Source of the DNA: Panopea generosa
Taxonomy: Eukaryota; Mollusca; Bivalvia; Adapedonta; Hiatellidae
DNA length: 64,000 bases
NCBI GenBank assembly: GCA_029582155.1
Contig: CM055897.1
Span: 5,625,001-5,689,000 of the forward strand
Direction: 5' to 3'
Shown here: one piece after another, positions 30,706 through 44,273 of the stretch
Layout: each line of letters starts with the position of its first letter
How positions within the stretch are numbered: position 1 is the first letter of the stretch
The notes under the pieces: model-generated
Told to the model about the DNA's origin: nothing
Database searches by the model: none
The model's input: only the letters and a program-made list of their open reading frames with translations
Made by a program: the position numbers and the translations under genes

Positions 30706-31888
30706 AGCATATCTATTTTACAATATACACACGTACATACTGGCGTTATTGTAAAACAGTAGTCAGGGATACTTATCTATACTGAACGGAACAGCTTATC
30801 CGCCACTTTTGTATTTCCAATATTGTTGTCAAAATATTGAGTACAGTTATTGAAATGTGTAAACGAGATTAACTGACACTGTGTATTGACTTTTACACAG
30901 CCCAAATGTTCTTTTTTATCAAAGTCCAAATTTCAAGGAAATTATTTTAATGATTTTTGAGAAATTATATAATGAAATGTCAGGTGGTGGATTAGCTGCT
31001 CCGTTCGGTATACTTTGTCTCATCTTATGATATGCCGACGGTGGAAGAGCGAGGTTGAAGCACGTGTAGACAATGTTTAAATTCCCCTGCGGCATTTGTG
31101 GTTACTGGCATCTTCCCCAGGTACATGTATATATTATACTAATTATAATTATTAGTTCTTATATCAATTACGTTCATGCTGATTTGGTGTTTGTCTCCTT
31201 TAAATGCTATGTCTCATGTTAGTTTTCATATTTTCTTATTTTTTCTTATCATTTAATGCAATTGGTGGCATGTAATTTTGTATAAATAAGTAGAAAGCAT
31301 CAGAACCCAAATCCAAAGAGTTTAGTTCACAGTAAAAGTGTTCATTGCAAAAGATTTTCCGCCGAAGGATTAGTAATGCAGAAAGTAGCAATAATTCAAT
31401 GTATCGAAAAGCGTTAGACATATCGGCAAATAAAAATGTTTCAATCCATTAATAAAGGCAGTTTTATTTTCCTCCGATATTCTTTGATGAATTGTCCAAA
31501 TTGAAAACAATAATCACTGAGATTAGTGCATTTAATCAACATTATAAAAACACACGCTACATTTGTCTTTTGTTTATCTGAAACAGCGGTCTCAAAGAAT
31601 TATACCAAGTTATACAGTTAAACCTGTCATAAGTAGCCAGTCAATGTAAGGAGCAAAAGTGACCCTTTAAGACAGGTTGTTGCTTAATTCAGGTTCTTTA
31701 TTTGTTCTGAAAGCATAGATATGTGAAATAGCTGCGTGTAATACAGATCCTTAAGACAAATGGCTGCTTAATAGAGATGGCCGCTGACACAGGTTTAACT
31801 GTATGTAATAGATGATGGCTTACGGAGTCTGTCCGGAACCAACATACGGCATACCATATTTTAAAATAAGTAAACTTCGAATTCTCAT

Positions 31889-32521
31889 CTAACCTGTGGG
31901 AGGAAGTCTACAATTCGCTTGGGAAAAGAGAAAATGTCCATCATAGTATGAAACATTCATATAATTTGTTTCACTATTTTCACTAAAAATTATTTTTATT
32001 TTCGAAGTATCAGTGTAACAGGTACGGAACCATCTGTTCCCTACAAAATCCGTCAGCGAAGTGGTACATTGCTGAAGGAACACTTGATTAGAGTTCTGTT
32101 TAAAGTTAACACTATATTCTCAAATTCTACAGTTTATTAGTGGAAGAAGACCTCAAAATAGTGCATGGTTGACAATGGGTGAATAGGGTTTTACGGCGTA
32201 GCAACTTAAAGATTAAAAAAATATACATAAATTAATGAATATGCAGAATGAACCTAAAACCTTTATACCTGCAGAACTGCAGTGTTTCAGCAAATTGTAT
32301 CGTATTACTGAAATTGTTGCACACACAACATGAATGAGCCACAGCGATCCTATTATTGCCATCACTAATATGGCTCCATGGAACCACACAGGGGTTCGTA
32401 ATTTAACCACCAAAAATGATTCTGATAAATGGTAAAATGATAAACGGAACATGACACCTATTCTGGGGAATACTACCCTTCTGCAGAGATCGACAGTGAT
32501 TATATTCTTAGCCGGAACCAC
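31889..32521 (-). other. Possible minus-strand gene fragment (two frames)
   Basis: Two minus-strand frames stand out from the AT-rich background. 32521-32213 has a hydrophobic stretch (VWFHGAILVMAIIGSLWLIHVV) that could be a membrane segment. 32083-31889 is Cys-containing and preceded by a fair acceptor-like 'ttaaacag'. I do not recognise a family, and the phase between the obvious donor (CAG/GTATAA) and that acceptor does not fit, so this may be chance or a decayed fragment. It is not repeated elsewhere in the window. Confidence 0.2.
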
Positions 32522-32579
32522 ACGGGCTTCATTATTGAGCTAGCGTTCTACAAGTATACATTTATAGATCTATTTTCTC

Positions 32580-32672
32580 TCCAAAGTATTTGGACCGAGA
32601 ATGGCTCGGACCCACAGCATCAAGCGTTGTAAAGCTCTCCACTAGGTTAAAGATGACCCTCTCGATCCCATT
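32580..32672 (-). mobile_element. tRNA-derived SINE head fragment
   Basis: The reverse complement shows a box A-like 'taacctagtggagagc' and, ~35 bases on, a box B-like GTGGGTCCGAGCC, with 'gctttacaacgcttgatgct' between. This is the layout of a tRNA-derived SINE promoter, but degenerate; target duplications were not identified. Confidence 0.4.
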
Positions 32673-32680
32673 GTAATAAA

Positions 32681-33369
32681 TAAAGAAGATCAACATCAAA
32701 AGACATTTTCAAAAAGCATTGCCACAACAATAAATTCGCAGTTTATCTTACTTTGCTGTAGTACGTATACACTATATCGTGTTGACTACGACGTATTTCT
32801 TGTAATTATTTCAAGCGAATGGATCCAATATTTGCGACTGGGGTGAAGTGATGACGGAGTGGTAAAATTGATTATCTTTTACATGAAACATGTACATTTT
32901 AGACATAAAGGATTGATATACATCAGAATGGGAGTTGCGAAAAAGCAAAACATATCCCGAATATGGATAAAAGAATACGCATGGATCAACTAATATTATG
33001 CATGCATAAACATGAGAGTCACCTGACTTTCAATGACATTTTGAAATAACGGTGTTATTTCCTACATGAATCGGGGTGTTTGTTGCTGTTATTGAAATAT
33101 AGAGTTGTAAGAAATCAATTGATTCCCACCATTAATAATGTAATACTTATAAGTTGATATTCTCGGTGGCCAGGCATTGATTGCGTACATGTAACGTGTT
33201 GCTCATCAGGTTTGGTTTAAAACATTATCTTGGTCACGAGTAGATTTGTGCCAGTTTCAGCAATAATAACCAGTCATATATAGTGATATACTTCACTGTA
33301 ATAACGAACAGTAACGTCCATATAGACAAATTATGCCACAGTTTGCTTTGCATTGCCTTTTGATTTATT
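32681..33369. other. Unassigned AT-rich intergenic sequence
   Basis: I see no gene or repeat here. It ends where homology to the gene B upstream region (42384) starts. Confidence 0.5.
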
Positions 33370-33775
33370 AATTAAACCTCAGGCTAAATCCAGGGAAACA
33401 AAGGATTTTTGTAACGATTCCATAATGATATGTTGCTGTAGGCTTTGAGTCGGCGTAAAACAAAAATATTTTATTTAAATTTAATTTTCATCAACAGATA
33501 AAATACATATACCTGTCGATTTCAATTGTTATCCTTGCATAAATTGCTGCAAGTACTAATTATACGTTTCTGTTGGATAAAATTCATTAAGATCCGTCAT
33601 TTTGTCATTCTTGGCACGATATTTAAGGTATTCTGATTACATGGAAAACAGGCAAAATAAAATATGTAACAATACGATAATATAAATGTTTTCATGGTAC
33701 ATATGAAAAGAGATATTAAAAAGTATACACAGTTCAAGACAAATAGTTTATTGAATAATAAGTAAAACTGCTGCC

Positions 33776-33918
33776 ATGAAATTTGACAATATTTTAACAG
33801 AAATAGGAGAATTCGGATGGTACCAGAAAAGGACTTATCTACTTCTGGGATTTCCAGCTGTCAGTATTGGAAGTATTTTTCTGTTGAACGTAGTGATTCT
33901 TTACACACCAAAACATAG
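33776..33918 (+). CDS. SLC22-like exon 1, extra upstream copy
   Basis: The ATG (ctgccATGA) opens 47 codons plus two bases, with donor CATAG/GTAAGT. The short cytoplasmic N-terminus MKFDNILTEIGEFGWYQKR is typical of SLC22 (FDxIL-x-x-IGEFG-x-YQ), followed by TM1 (LLLGFPAVSIGSIFLLNVVIL) and YTPKH. The split Arg joins exon 2's CRIPxLDN. It could be spliced to gene B exon 2 (45988), skipping the exon at 42794, as an alternative first exon. It could also be a non-functional duplicate. Frame and donor are intact. Compared with the 42794 copy it differs at four residues (N5T, E9A, Y21C, K46Q). Confidence 0.8.
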
Positions 33919-34929
33919 GTAAGTCCAACTTTAATTAAAGCGCTGCATATGGCTTGGTGGAGAAGTAGATTTTGAGCAGAATAAAGACACATTTTTCTTA
34001 GAAATTTGAAAGAAATAAACAAGTGAATTGTATTTTAGGTGGCAATATAACTTTGTCGACATGTGAAATTTTCAAGCTCGATAAACAGTGTTAAATTCTC
34101 ATACATCTGTATTCCAACACAACAAATCTATAGTGCAAAGAATTTCCAAAATGTACATAATGTTCAATACATAAAGAAAAAGAAAGAACTTAATTAAGGT
34201 AGCCGAAAAATATATATTATTTGTTTGCTTTAAATTTGTAAAGATATTTCAAATTACTACGTCATTAAAACCCTAAATTAATTGTATACTTTTATGATTG
34301 ACCCTTTAATGTGACTGAATAAAAGCCCTGACACTGTAGCATATCGGAAAGCGGGACTAAAGTGTAGGGCTTATAGATTGAATAGTAGTAAAATACTGTT
34401 TTCTAGTATATTTAAATCTATGCATGTATAAGTGATAGTGTTAGAAAAAAAATCATTTCCCATTATTCGATGAGTTCTTTTTAAACGGATATATTAATGT
34501 ATATATTCTATAAAGGGCTAGTATGTTACAACAAACCACAACACTTACGTTACATGATGCAATAACGCATACATGCTTCCCTCTCACGCCCTGATTTGCG
34601 CATATCGGATACTACATATTGTCTGATCCAGTCAGAATATATATTGGTCCTGTTTTTATTTAAACGTAACCCTTTTCACAATATGTTTTATTGGAAGGTA
34701 CCAAATAATCTGCGGCAAGTACATGAATGCAAAATCTCTATTATGATAACTTATATATTATCAATTGTTATACAAGAGGAACAAAAACTTACTTTTGAAA
34801 CTGTTTTCAATCATTATAATTGTGAGTTCAAAGTAATAAAGCATGGGCTTTTTTTTGACAATAACTTTAGTTTATTTGCTTTAAGGCCACCAGCGCATGC
34901 AACATGTTTTTATACAGATAAATGTTAAC

Positions 34930-37143
34930 AAAACAGAACAGTACGTGAGTTTTCAAGATTACACGAAGTATTACATCATTTATACACAGTTAAATATGCA
35001 TAAAACAGAAATATTATAGCATTATACATATACATTAATGTATAGCTTAACTAGTAACACATAGAACTTCTTTTCGTATTTTTGAAGGCATATTGGTATA
35101 TTTTAACTAGTAACACATAGAACTTCTTTTCGTCTCTTAAAGACATACTGGAGATAAGTTGCTACCGATTTTATCAAACTGTCTATTTGTGTTGCCATTT
35201 AAATGGTAAACTTATGTTCAGTTGGATTATTAAAATATTTATCTGGCAAATATGCTTCTCTTATATAACAACGCTGTAAAAAGTGAAACTCATCTTCTAC
35301 AACATTTACATCACACAATGTACATAACCTTCGATCTCTTTCAATATTTCTGTAACGACCCCTTTCAATTTCCAGGTCATGAAAACTAATTCTGAAGCTT
35401 GCATAGATATGACGAACTTTTCTGATATTTAGTACATCGAGATACTTTTTATATGCAAAACATTGTTTAAACTTTACATAGTAAGTACTGAGTTTCCAGC
35501 TAGAAATAACAGTTCCATTCCAGTCTTGTAGATATTGATCTTTTAATCTACTTGTAAATGTTTTTATAAATACATCTCATGGACAACGCCTTGCTTTTCC
35601 CATACATCACCAAAACCGTTACTTTGTAGAACATGTTTAAGCATGGATACCAAATTCTTATTACCGTTTCTATCTTCATTTACCATCATCAAATTACACT
35701 TTTTAACAAATCTTCTTTTGGCATTTTTAGTATTTTAAACCAATACTTTATACAGCGTTTGTATGTTTCAATAAAAAGTGGGAATCTAAAACAGTCTCCC
35801 AAAGCAACAGCATTACATGTTTTTTGTTTTACACACATGAACCGCTTACAAGCGTAATATTGGACCCTTTCTAATTCGATAAACGTTTCTAAACCCCACA
35901 CTTCGGCCCCGTATAACAACTGTGGACAGATTTTAGTATCAAATATTTTGAAAAATAAGGTCTTAGGCAGTAGTTCAGAATCATATAAGGAGCTTAAGAT
36001 TGAGATAAGAATACGTTTACCTTTAATACAATGTTCCTTAACCATGTTTGTTAATGATTATTGTCTTGTAAAGGTAAGACCAACATGACAAAACAATTTA
36101 CTACATGAAGTTTTACATTATTTTAGTCCATGTCTAATGCCTTGACAAAAAACCGCCATTTTTGAACACTACAACTTTTGTTTTTGATTCATTTACTTTC
36201 AGATTATTTGTATCACAAAATTCAAACAACACATTTAACTGTCTTTGTAATCCAACAAAAGTGTCTGCAAGGAGAGCTAGACCATCTGCGAACATTAACA
36301 GCAATATCTGAGTAATGTCTGGGTGTAATTGAATACCTTGAATATTGCTATTGTTCAGTATACTTTCAAGCTCATCAATAAAAATTGAGAGTAATATTGG
36401 ATTGGCCAAACACCCTTGCTTCAGACCTATTGTACAGTTCATATATTCACTTCTAGTGCTTTTCAATCTTACACATGCTTTAACAGATCTATACATACGT
36501 TGGAGTGCATGAAACAGTCTACCCTTTATTCCAGCATTTCTTATAGTTTGCCACAATAAAGATCTATCGATAGTATCAAAACATTTCTGAAAATCGACAA
36601 ATGCTACATATAGCTAACCTATTTTCCGATTTAAGTAACGTTCAATAATGGATCTTAAAACAAAAGCATTATCAACAGTAGAATATCCAACTTTAAACCC
36701 ACTTTGACTTTCAGAAATCTTTTTGTTCATGTATGCAAAGAATTTAGTCTAGCTACCAATACTGCACAGTATAATTTGCTTAAAACATTCTGCAATGAAA
36801 TACCTCTATAATTATCTGTATTGTTTATATCACCCTTTTTGTGAAATACCACAATAAGGGATTCACACCAACTTTCTGGATGATTCACTTGTTACAAATA
36901 ATCTATTAAAAAGTTTAACGAAAACGTGTACAATGGCATCAATACCATATATAAAAAATCAGGCAGTAAACAGTCTGGTCCTGTTTTTTTCCCCTTCCGA
37001 AACCTTTTGATGACCAATCGAATTTTATCTTCGGTTATCTCAGTGTTAAATATAAAATCTTCAATGTCATCTATTGGTTCTTTGAACTCTATGTCTATCG
37101 GCATAGTTACTTTTTCATTCAGGTTTTCAGTTTCTGGGTTCAA
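34930..37143 (-). pseudogene. LINE reverse transcriptase and C-terminal region (broken)
   Basis: The minus-strand frames show the fingers region (KKTGPDCLLPDFL near 36950), GLKQGCLANPILLSIFIDEL, the palm box as LMFADGLALLADT (FADD has become FADG) and NLKVNESKTKVVVF. They continue with LLYGAEVWGLETFIELERVQ and the tail DEFHFLQRC. Order and motifs fit a Jockey/CR1/RTE-type LINE; subgroup not resolved. Confidence 0.75.
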
Positions 37144-37255
37144 AAATTTATCAAAATGATTGACCTATTCCTCAGTTATTATATTGTTCTCAACTTTGCG
37201 ACCGCATTTTGTCATTGATTTGAGTCTAGACCAGATTGACCTAGAATCATTTATA

Positions 37256-38390
37256 TTAATTATTAATGCATCTAATTGTTTTCAGCGTATATATTTCGTT
37301 TAATTTTACACATATTTTTAAATTCATTTCTGGCATTATATATCTTTGTAAATTTTGCTCAGTGTTATTTTGTCTATATTTTCCTAATAGACGATATTTT
37401 AAACGTCTGCTTTCATAACAACTCTCGTCAAACCAGTTTGGCTGTGATTTAACATGCCGTTTTGGTTGACTTTCAAACTTGTTACCAGCATATTTCAGTA
37501 TATCAGTAAACGATGATAAAATTTGATTTATATCAGAGTTAGTATTTACTATTTTAATGCACCTATCATAAATGCAATTATTTGTAAATACATTTGCAAG
37601 ATATTTTTGAAATGTTTCCTTCATATGCAAAGGTATATTATAACAAGGATATGTTCTAGAATGTATATTATCTTTTAGATTGTTATCAGTGTGTAGTGTT
37701 GGTATTGTTTAAGACGTAATTATTGGAAAATGTTTAGAGTCACATCAATGTCCAACTCGGAAATTATTGACAAACTGTATTAGATTTCCTGAACATAAAC
37801 AATAATCAATAACACTGCAACAAAGTCATTGTAGTCTTCAAGTTCATTTACATTTTCAACTGTTTTTATACATTCACTTTGTTCACCTATTCTTGCGTTT
37901 AGGTCACCTAAGATTATAAAATTGGATAAACCGAAATTTATTGTGATATTAGTTATAACATCTTCTAAAAGCTCAATAGATTTCAATTGCTTATTATTGT
38001 AAAATGTCGAATCATTAGGGGGGAGATATGCAAATAATAATACAACGTTTGTTTCAAATTTTGTATACAATTTATCAAGCTTGAATGCTAAACCGATGGA
38101 ACATTCATATTGGATTTTACTCACAAATTTTAAAATATTTTTATTGATATAAACAGACATTCCCGACATTGCTCGCCCTTGGCTAGCATGTTTTCCGCAG
38201 GTAGAAAGAAACATTCATGCGTTAATTTCAAATGTTTGGTTTCATGATTATTTTTCTTCCCTGGTTTCTGCTAACGAGAATATATCAAAACAGCAAATGT
38301 AATCAACAAAGTCTATAAATTCAGTTTTTTGTTATAAGCTATCTATGTTCCAATATGCAATATTTAATTCAACTTTTAAACGGCATGGGC
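37256..38390 (-). pseudogene. LINE AP-endonuclease domain (broken)
   Basis: The frame 38214-37780 contains SGMSVYINK, LLFAYLPPND and the hallmark ILGDLNARIGE of APE-type endonucleases. Upstream remnants read LAETR in another frame. 37630-37256 is the linker to the RT (KRHVKSQPNWFDESCYE-like, typical of LINE ORF2). Confidence 0.7.
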
Positions 38391-38403
38391 CTCGGCCGCT
38401 TTC

Positions 38404-38700
38404 TTATACATCAGAGTATTCGCCGTTTACATGCATATCCGAATAACCAGAGTTCTGGGACTCTGTAATTATTTCAATTTGAGCGGAAATTTGTCGACGT
38501 CGTTTGGCATTTACAAAAACTCGTGATTTACTCTTTTCAAAACCTTCATTCTTTTTTGTAAGTTTAAGTTTGCCTTTTTGAAAATAACTTATTTCCCCTT
38601 TATTTTTCAATTCAATTAATTTTGATCTCTGTTTAAATGTCAAATTATCACTAATTCGTATGCCAGATTCTCTGAGAACATCTCTTGCTTTGAACACTTT
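38404..38700 (-). pseudogene. LINE ORF1 C-terminal part
   Basis: The minus-strand frame includes FKARDVLRESGIRISDNLTF and then a Lys-rich, RNA-binding-like tail (NAKRRRQIS). Only the C-terminus is present, indicating a 5'-truncated insertion at ~38743. Confidence 0.55.
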
Positions 38701-39029
38701 AACCTTATCTGTGAATTCGGAAAATTTTACAATTGTTACTTTTGGTTGAATGTGTATATGTCTATATGAAGTATATTTGCAATGAAAGCAAGATTGAAGA
38801 AACTAAGTCCGTTTGATTTGTTTGAATATTTAGCGTCATTTTTATATCATCGAGGGCTAACAGACGGCCAGTTTACCTAACCACTGGTTGCTGCGATCAT
38901 TTAACCAGCGCACCCATCTCTACATACGTGTAAATTTAGTATCGCCTTTTACTCAAGAAAATATTTAGTCATAAATGAAACAAAAACTTTAAGGTGATGA
39001 TATAATAGCATCAAATCCATCGCCACCAT

Positions 39030-39280
<251 letters not shown>

Positions 39281-40000
39281 TATTGACTGCAAATGATGAT
39301 TCCTATCCAAAAGCGTCATAACAAAACTAGATTTGCGAATCAGAAATAAAAAGGTTAAGTCAATGTTGGATGGCTGAAGAAATTGAAAAAAAAACATGAA
39401 TAAAAAAGCAAATCATATGAGGAGAGAGGACATATTGATGAAACAATTGTACGTTATATATTAGAGAGTTTATGTTGGATGGTATCGAAAACCTCCTGAT
39501 ATTTTTTAAATAGGCAAGTGTTGGTGATTGAAAGTTTGATTGAACAATTATCTTAAGTGTGGTTATATATTTGCACAGTGTTAATCCTTGTAAATAAAAT
39601 TAATAAACTCATACTCGAAAACCTTAAATACGATGTTTTCTTTACACATGTATTCGTGTCAATTATTGCTACCGATCTAACATTTAAAATTTGTTTTCCT
39701 GTTACCTTTTCAAAAACACTATCACTGACTTGAAAGTTAATTCAAAATTTCAGAGGAAGAACCTATCGATGTGGAGAAACCAGTATTATAAATATGTATA
39801 TGTTTTTGAAACGTAATGTGGACATTAGATACGGTTAGAATTTAGACATCATTCAATTCCCAGTCAACAACATAAACTACTTTAATGATATCCTGCATTA
39901 ATTCGATGCTTGAAGTCAGTGTCAGTATAATGTCACTGGCATTATACTCAAATGTAACAGCGCTTAGAAAACTGTCAAAAGTAGACACCATGGCGATAGA

Positions 40001-42383
40001 ATGAACTTAAAAGTCGACCATCTTGAAACGAACATATAAATATAGTTTCTCGTATATTAGAAGTAGAAAAGGGGCAACCGTTTATAAGTGACAAATTCGA
40101 GGACACTTAACAGAAGATAAGATCTACTAGTTCCGTACTAAGATCATTAAATAAAAAGTGCAATGAGTTCGAGACTGCAGTAAACAATCTCGAATCACAA
40201 AATAAATCTCTGGAGGAGAAGGCTAACGATCTGGAGGCGCGAGGCCTCCGAGAGAACCTTCTATTTCACGGTCTTGCGGAATCCACCGGCAAGAACTGCT
40301 AGGTTGTCGTTCAAACTTTCATAAGAAACAAACCTAGCATTACTCAGAATATTATACTGGAAATAGTCCATAGACTGAGGAAACCCAAACCGAACGGTTC
40401 GACACCCAAAATAGCTTAGTATCACTACTTTAAGGAACGAGAACAAGTTCGAACTGCCGCATTCGTCAAAAGTGACTAGTTAATGGCTAACAATCAGGGT
40501 GATGAAATTCAACAAAGACTGTTCTACAAATATCGGCAGCCTTCTGGATCGCGAACGTGCCGCCGGAAAATCGGTCAAGTGGTCTGGTACCAAACTCCTG
40601 GTGCGAGACGGCAGTAGCGATAACTTGCTGGAGGTCTCCGAGTAGGCCAGACAAAGAGAGCTTTGCATTATGGAACATTAACCGACTCATACGAAAGCTA
40701 TCTGACGTGATTTTCTAGATTTAATTAGTTCTTATAATATTATTTTATTTTGTGAAACTTGGATAAGTGAAAACCAGTTAACCAACTAAGTCATACAAAA
40801 CTTTGACTGTATTCATATTTAGGGAAAGTCATATGTGAAAAAAAGGTCGGCAATGTTGAGGTTTATCCTTATAGTTTTGCCAATAACTATCTATAGTAGA
40901 AATACATGATCATGGCATACACGATGTATAGATATGTCCCTCCGTTAAGGTCAAAAATTTTGTTAGATGAAGATTTCGATGATTTTAAAGATATTGAAAT
41001 TTGGATTGAAAAATATAATAAGCTAGGGAAAATATTTGTCAAAGGAGAACGTCACAGTTACCTGATGTTAATAAACAACGAAATACTACTGTCTCAAAGC
41101 AAGTTGATGATATAGCGAATTTTTTATCCGAAAATGCTTATCATATATTTGGATTTAAAGGTATCAACTGATAAAACTAAAGTTTTAATATTTGAAAGAA
41201 ACCTGAAGTCACGCTAGTTGCGACATTTTACTCTATAATACAAAATAAGAAATTGTAACTTCTTTTAAATATTTATGTGTTTATTTCTTAAAAAACGGTA
41301 ACTGGCATCAAACCGATACTCAACACGCGTCAATAGGAATACATAGACTTTTTTCAGTATTGAACAATTATGAGTTTAAAATGTACGACAAATGCAAGTT
41401 ATTCGATACACTGGTTTTACCTGTAATTAACTATGCATCAGAAGTATGGGGCTTAAATAAGCCTAAAGAAATAGAAGTCATACATACGAAATGTTTGCGA
41501 AAACTTTTCTGCCTTAATAAATCAACGACCCTAGTGAACTAGGAAGAGTACCTTTAATCATGAGGAAAATGAATATGTTTCTTTATCGGATAACACTTTT
41601 AAAAGCTGACAGTAATTCTATAGCAAGTCATGTATTGTTCATTTTAAAAGAGGACGCAAATAATGACATAAATTATAACAAACAAAACTGGGCCTTTCAA
41701 ATAAAGTCAATACTGGAAACATTAGGTTTAACCAAGGTTATTATGTTATTGTACTACCAACAATTAAGCAACGGCTTCTTGATCAATAATATAAAATCTG
41801 GTACAGTGGTATTATTTATTCACCACGACTACTGTCATACAGTCTTTTAAACATACATGCACATAAGAATAAAAACCTTGATAGTGTTACAGATAAGAAA
41901 TATAAAATTTCATTCAGTAAGTTTAGACTATTCTCTCATAACTTAGAAATGGAACGAGGGCGTTACAATAATGTTGCAAAAACTGAAAGACAATGTAAAT
42001 ATTGTAATATGGATTTCTTGAGAATGAATATCATTTCATGTTGGCTTGTCTATTGTATAAGGACCTTCGTAAACTACATCTTAAAGCGTATTATTGTAGA
42101 TGGCCAAACCTTAATACATTCAGCAGACTAATGCCATATGTTAATAATAGTGAAATTCTAGGTATTTCAAAGTATATATATTAAGTTAAATAATAATATT
42201 TACTATTTTCACGCAATGTTTAAGGCTGCTCTTTGTATTCAATTACTACTTTTCATTTTTGTATTTGTTCAATCTACTTTCATGCTTCCATGTTCAGTAA
42301 ACTACACAGTGTATTTCGGTAGGCTAGAAGCAATGAAATTTGCTTTATTGCTGAAAACATGTTGTTGTTACCTTCTATTGTAC
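40001..42383 (+). mobile_element. LINE relic, plus strand, internally deleted
   Basis: 40180-40660 encodes a broken ORF1 of the coiled-coil plus RNA-binding type (NKSLEEKANDLEARGLREN, HGLAEST, IVHRLRKPKPNGSTPKIA). The start of an endonuclease domain follows (~40660-40780), and after a large deletion a frame at 41360-41542 gives LVLPVINYASEVWGLNKPKE of the LINE C-terminal region. It lies between the partial 5' copy and gene B, opposite in strand to the LINE at 34857-38743. The outer limits are the ends of flanking homology and not proven element ends. Confidence 0.68.
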
Positions 42384-42793
42384 TAATTAAGCCTCAGGCT
42401 AATAACAGGAAACAATGGAATTTTATAACGATTACATAATAACGAGTTGCTGTAGGCGTTGAGGTGGCGTGAAAAGCATTTAATCAAATATACTTTTTAT
42501 CCACCATTATAATACATATATCTGTCGATTTAACTTGTTATTCTTGCATAAATGTATGCAAGTTCACAAGCACTAATTGCATTCTTATGTTGGATAACAT
42601 TTGTGAGGATCCGTCATTTTGTCATTCTTGGCACGATATTTACAGTATTCTGATTACATGGCAAACAGGCAAAATAAAATATGTAACACTACAATAAGAT
42701 AAATGTTTTCATGTTACTTATGAAAAGAGATATTAAAAAAGTATACACAGTTATAGACAAAAAGTTTATTGAATAATAAGTAAAACTGCTGCC

Positions 42794-42936
42794 ATGAAAT
42801 TTGACACTATTTTAACGGCAATAGGAGAATTCGGATGGTACCAGAAAAGGACTTGTCTACTTCTGGGATTTCCAGCTGTCAGTATTGGAAGTATTTTTCT
42901 GTTGAACGTAGTGATTCTTTACACACCACAACATAG
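42794..42936 (+). CDS. Gene B exon 1 (N-terminus and TM1)
   Basis: ATG with the context ctgccATGA, 47 codons plus two bases, donor CATAG/GTAAGT. It encodes MKFDTILTAIGEFGWYQKR, TM1 and YTPQH. It is the nearer of two first exons upstream of gene B exon 2; the other is 33776-33918. Confidence 0.85.
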
Positions 42937-44226
42937 GTAAGTCCAACCTTAAATTAAAGCGCTGCATATGGCTTGGTGGAGAAGTAGATTTTGAGCGGAA
43001 CAAAGACACATTTCTCTTGGAAATATGAAAGGAATAAACAAGTGAATTGTATTTTATGTTGTAATTCAACTGTGTCGACATGTGAAATTTCGGTAAAATT
43101 CGGTAAAAAGTGTAAAAACCTCAAACCTCAGTGCTCCAACACAACAAAACTATAGTGCAAAGAATTTTCTAAATGAACATAATGTTAAATATATAAATAA
43201 AAAAATATATATTATTTGTTTGCTTTAAATGTGTAAAGATATTTCAAGTTACTACGTCATTAAAACCTTTAATTTATTGTGTACTTTTATGATTGACCCT
43301 GTAATGTGATTGAATGAAAGCTCTGACACTGTAGCATATTGGAAAGCGGGACTAAAGTGTAGGGCCTATCAATTGAACAGTAGTAAAATACTGTTTACTA
43401 GTATATTTTAATCTATGCATGTATAAGTTATAGTGTTAGAAAAAAAATCCTTTCCCCTTATTCTATGAGTTCATTTTAAACGGATATATCAATGTATATA
43501 TTCTATAAAGGGCTAGTATGTTACAACAAACCACAACACTTATCGTTACATGATGCAATAACGTATACACGCTTCCCTCTCACGTCCTGATTTGCGCATA
43601 TCGGATACTACATACTGTCCGATTCAGCCAGAATAAATATTGGTCATGTCTTAATTTAAACGTAACCTTTTTCACAATATGTTTTATTGGAAGGTACCAA
43701 ATAATCTGCAGCAATTACATGAATGCAAAATCTCTATTTTGATGGATTAACCAACTTATAACTGATCAATTGTTATAAAAGAGGATAAAAATCTTACTTT
43801 TGAAACTGTTTTCAATCATTATAATTGTGAGTTCAAAGTAGTAAAGCATTGGCTTAATGTGTATATGTTTCTCGATAAACCAAGTTTATTTGCAATGAAG
43901 CAAGATTAAAGAAGCCCGTTTGATTTGTTTGAATATTTAGCGTCATTTTATGTCATCGAGGGCTAACAGACAAACAGTTAACCTAACCTAACTGCGATCA
44001 TTTAACCAGACCACCCATCTCTACATACGTGTAAATTCAGTATTGCCTTTTACTCAAGAAAATATTTAGTCATAAATGAAACAGAAACTTAAAGTTGATG
44101 ATATAATAGGATCAAAACCATCGCCACCACTTCAACATCATTATCATCACCATTATCATCATCATCAGAATAATAATCATCCTCATCATCTTCATCACTA
44201 TCACTATAACCATCAACAACAACAAT

Positions 44227-44273
<47 letters not shown>

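Larger units (their letters stand above)
27222..31815 (+). repeat. Local segmental duplication, copy 2
   Basis: Second copy of 21975-26130. It carries its own satellite array, its own terminal exon (28794-28890) and a 70-bp satellite that expanded greatly (29222-30705) where copy 1 has about one unit. The (TA)n tract of copy 1 is absent. Confidence 0.75.
34857..38743 (-). mobile_element. LINE retrotransposon, minus strand, 5'-truncated and decayed
   Basis: The element interrupts the intron 1 copy between 'gcatgggctt' and 'ttgaatgtgtatatg'. On the plus strand it starts with a run of T (tail of a minus-strand LINE). Going 5'-3' on the minus strand it has the end of ORF1, an APE-type endonuclease, reverse transcriptase and a C-terminal Cys/His region. 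The reading frame is broken many times. Absent from the matching place in intron 1 of A and B, so it inserted into this copy only. Confidence 0.82.
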
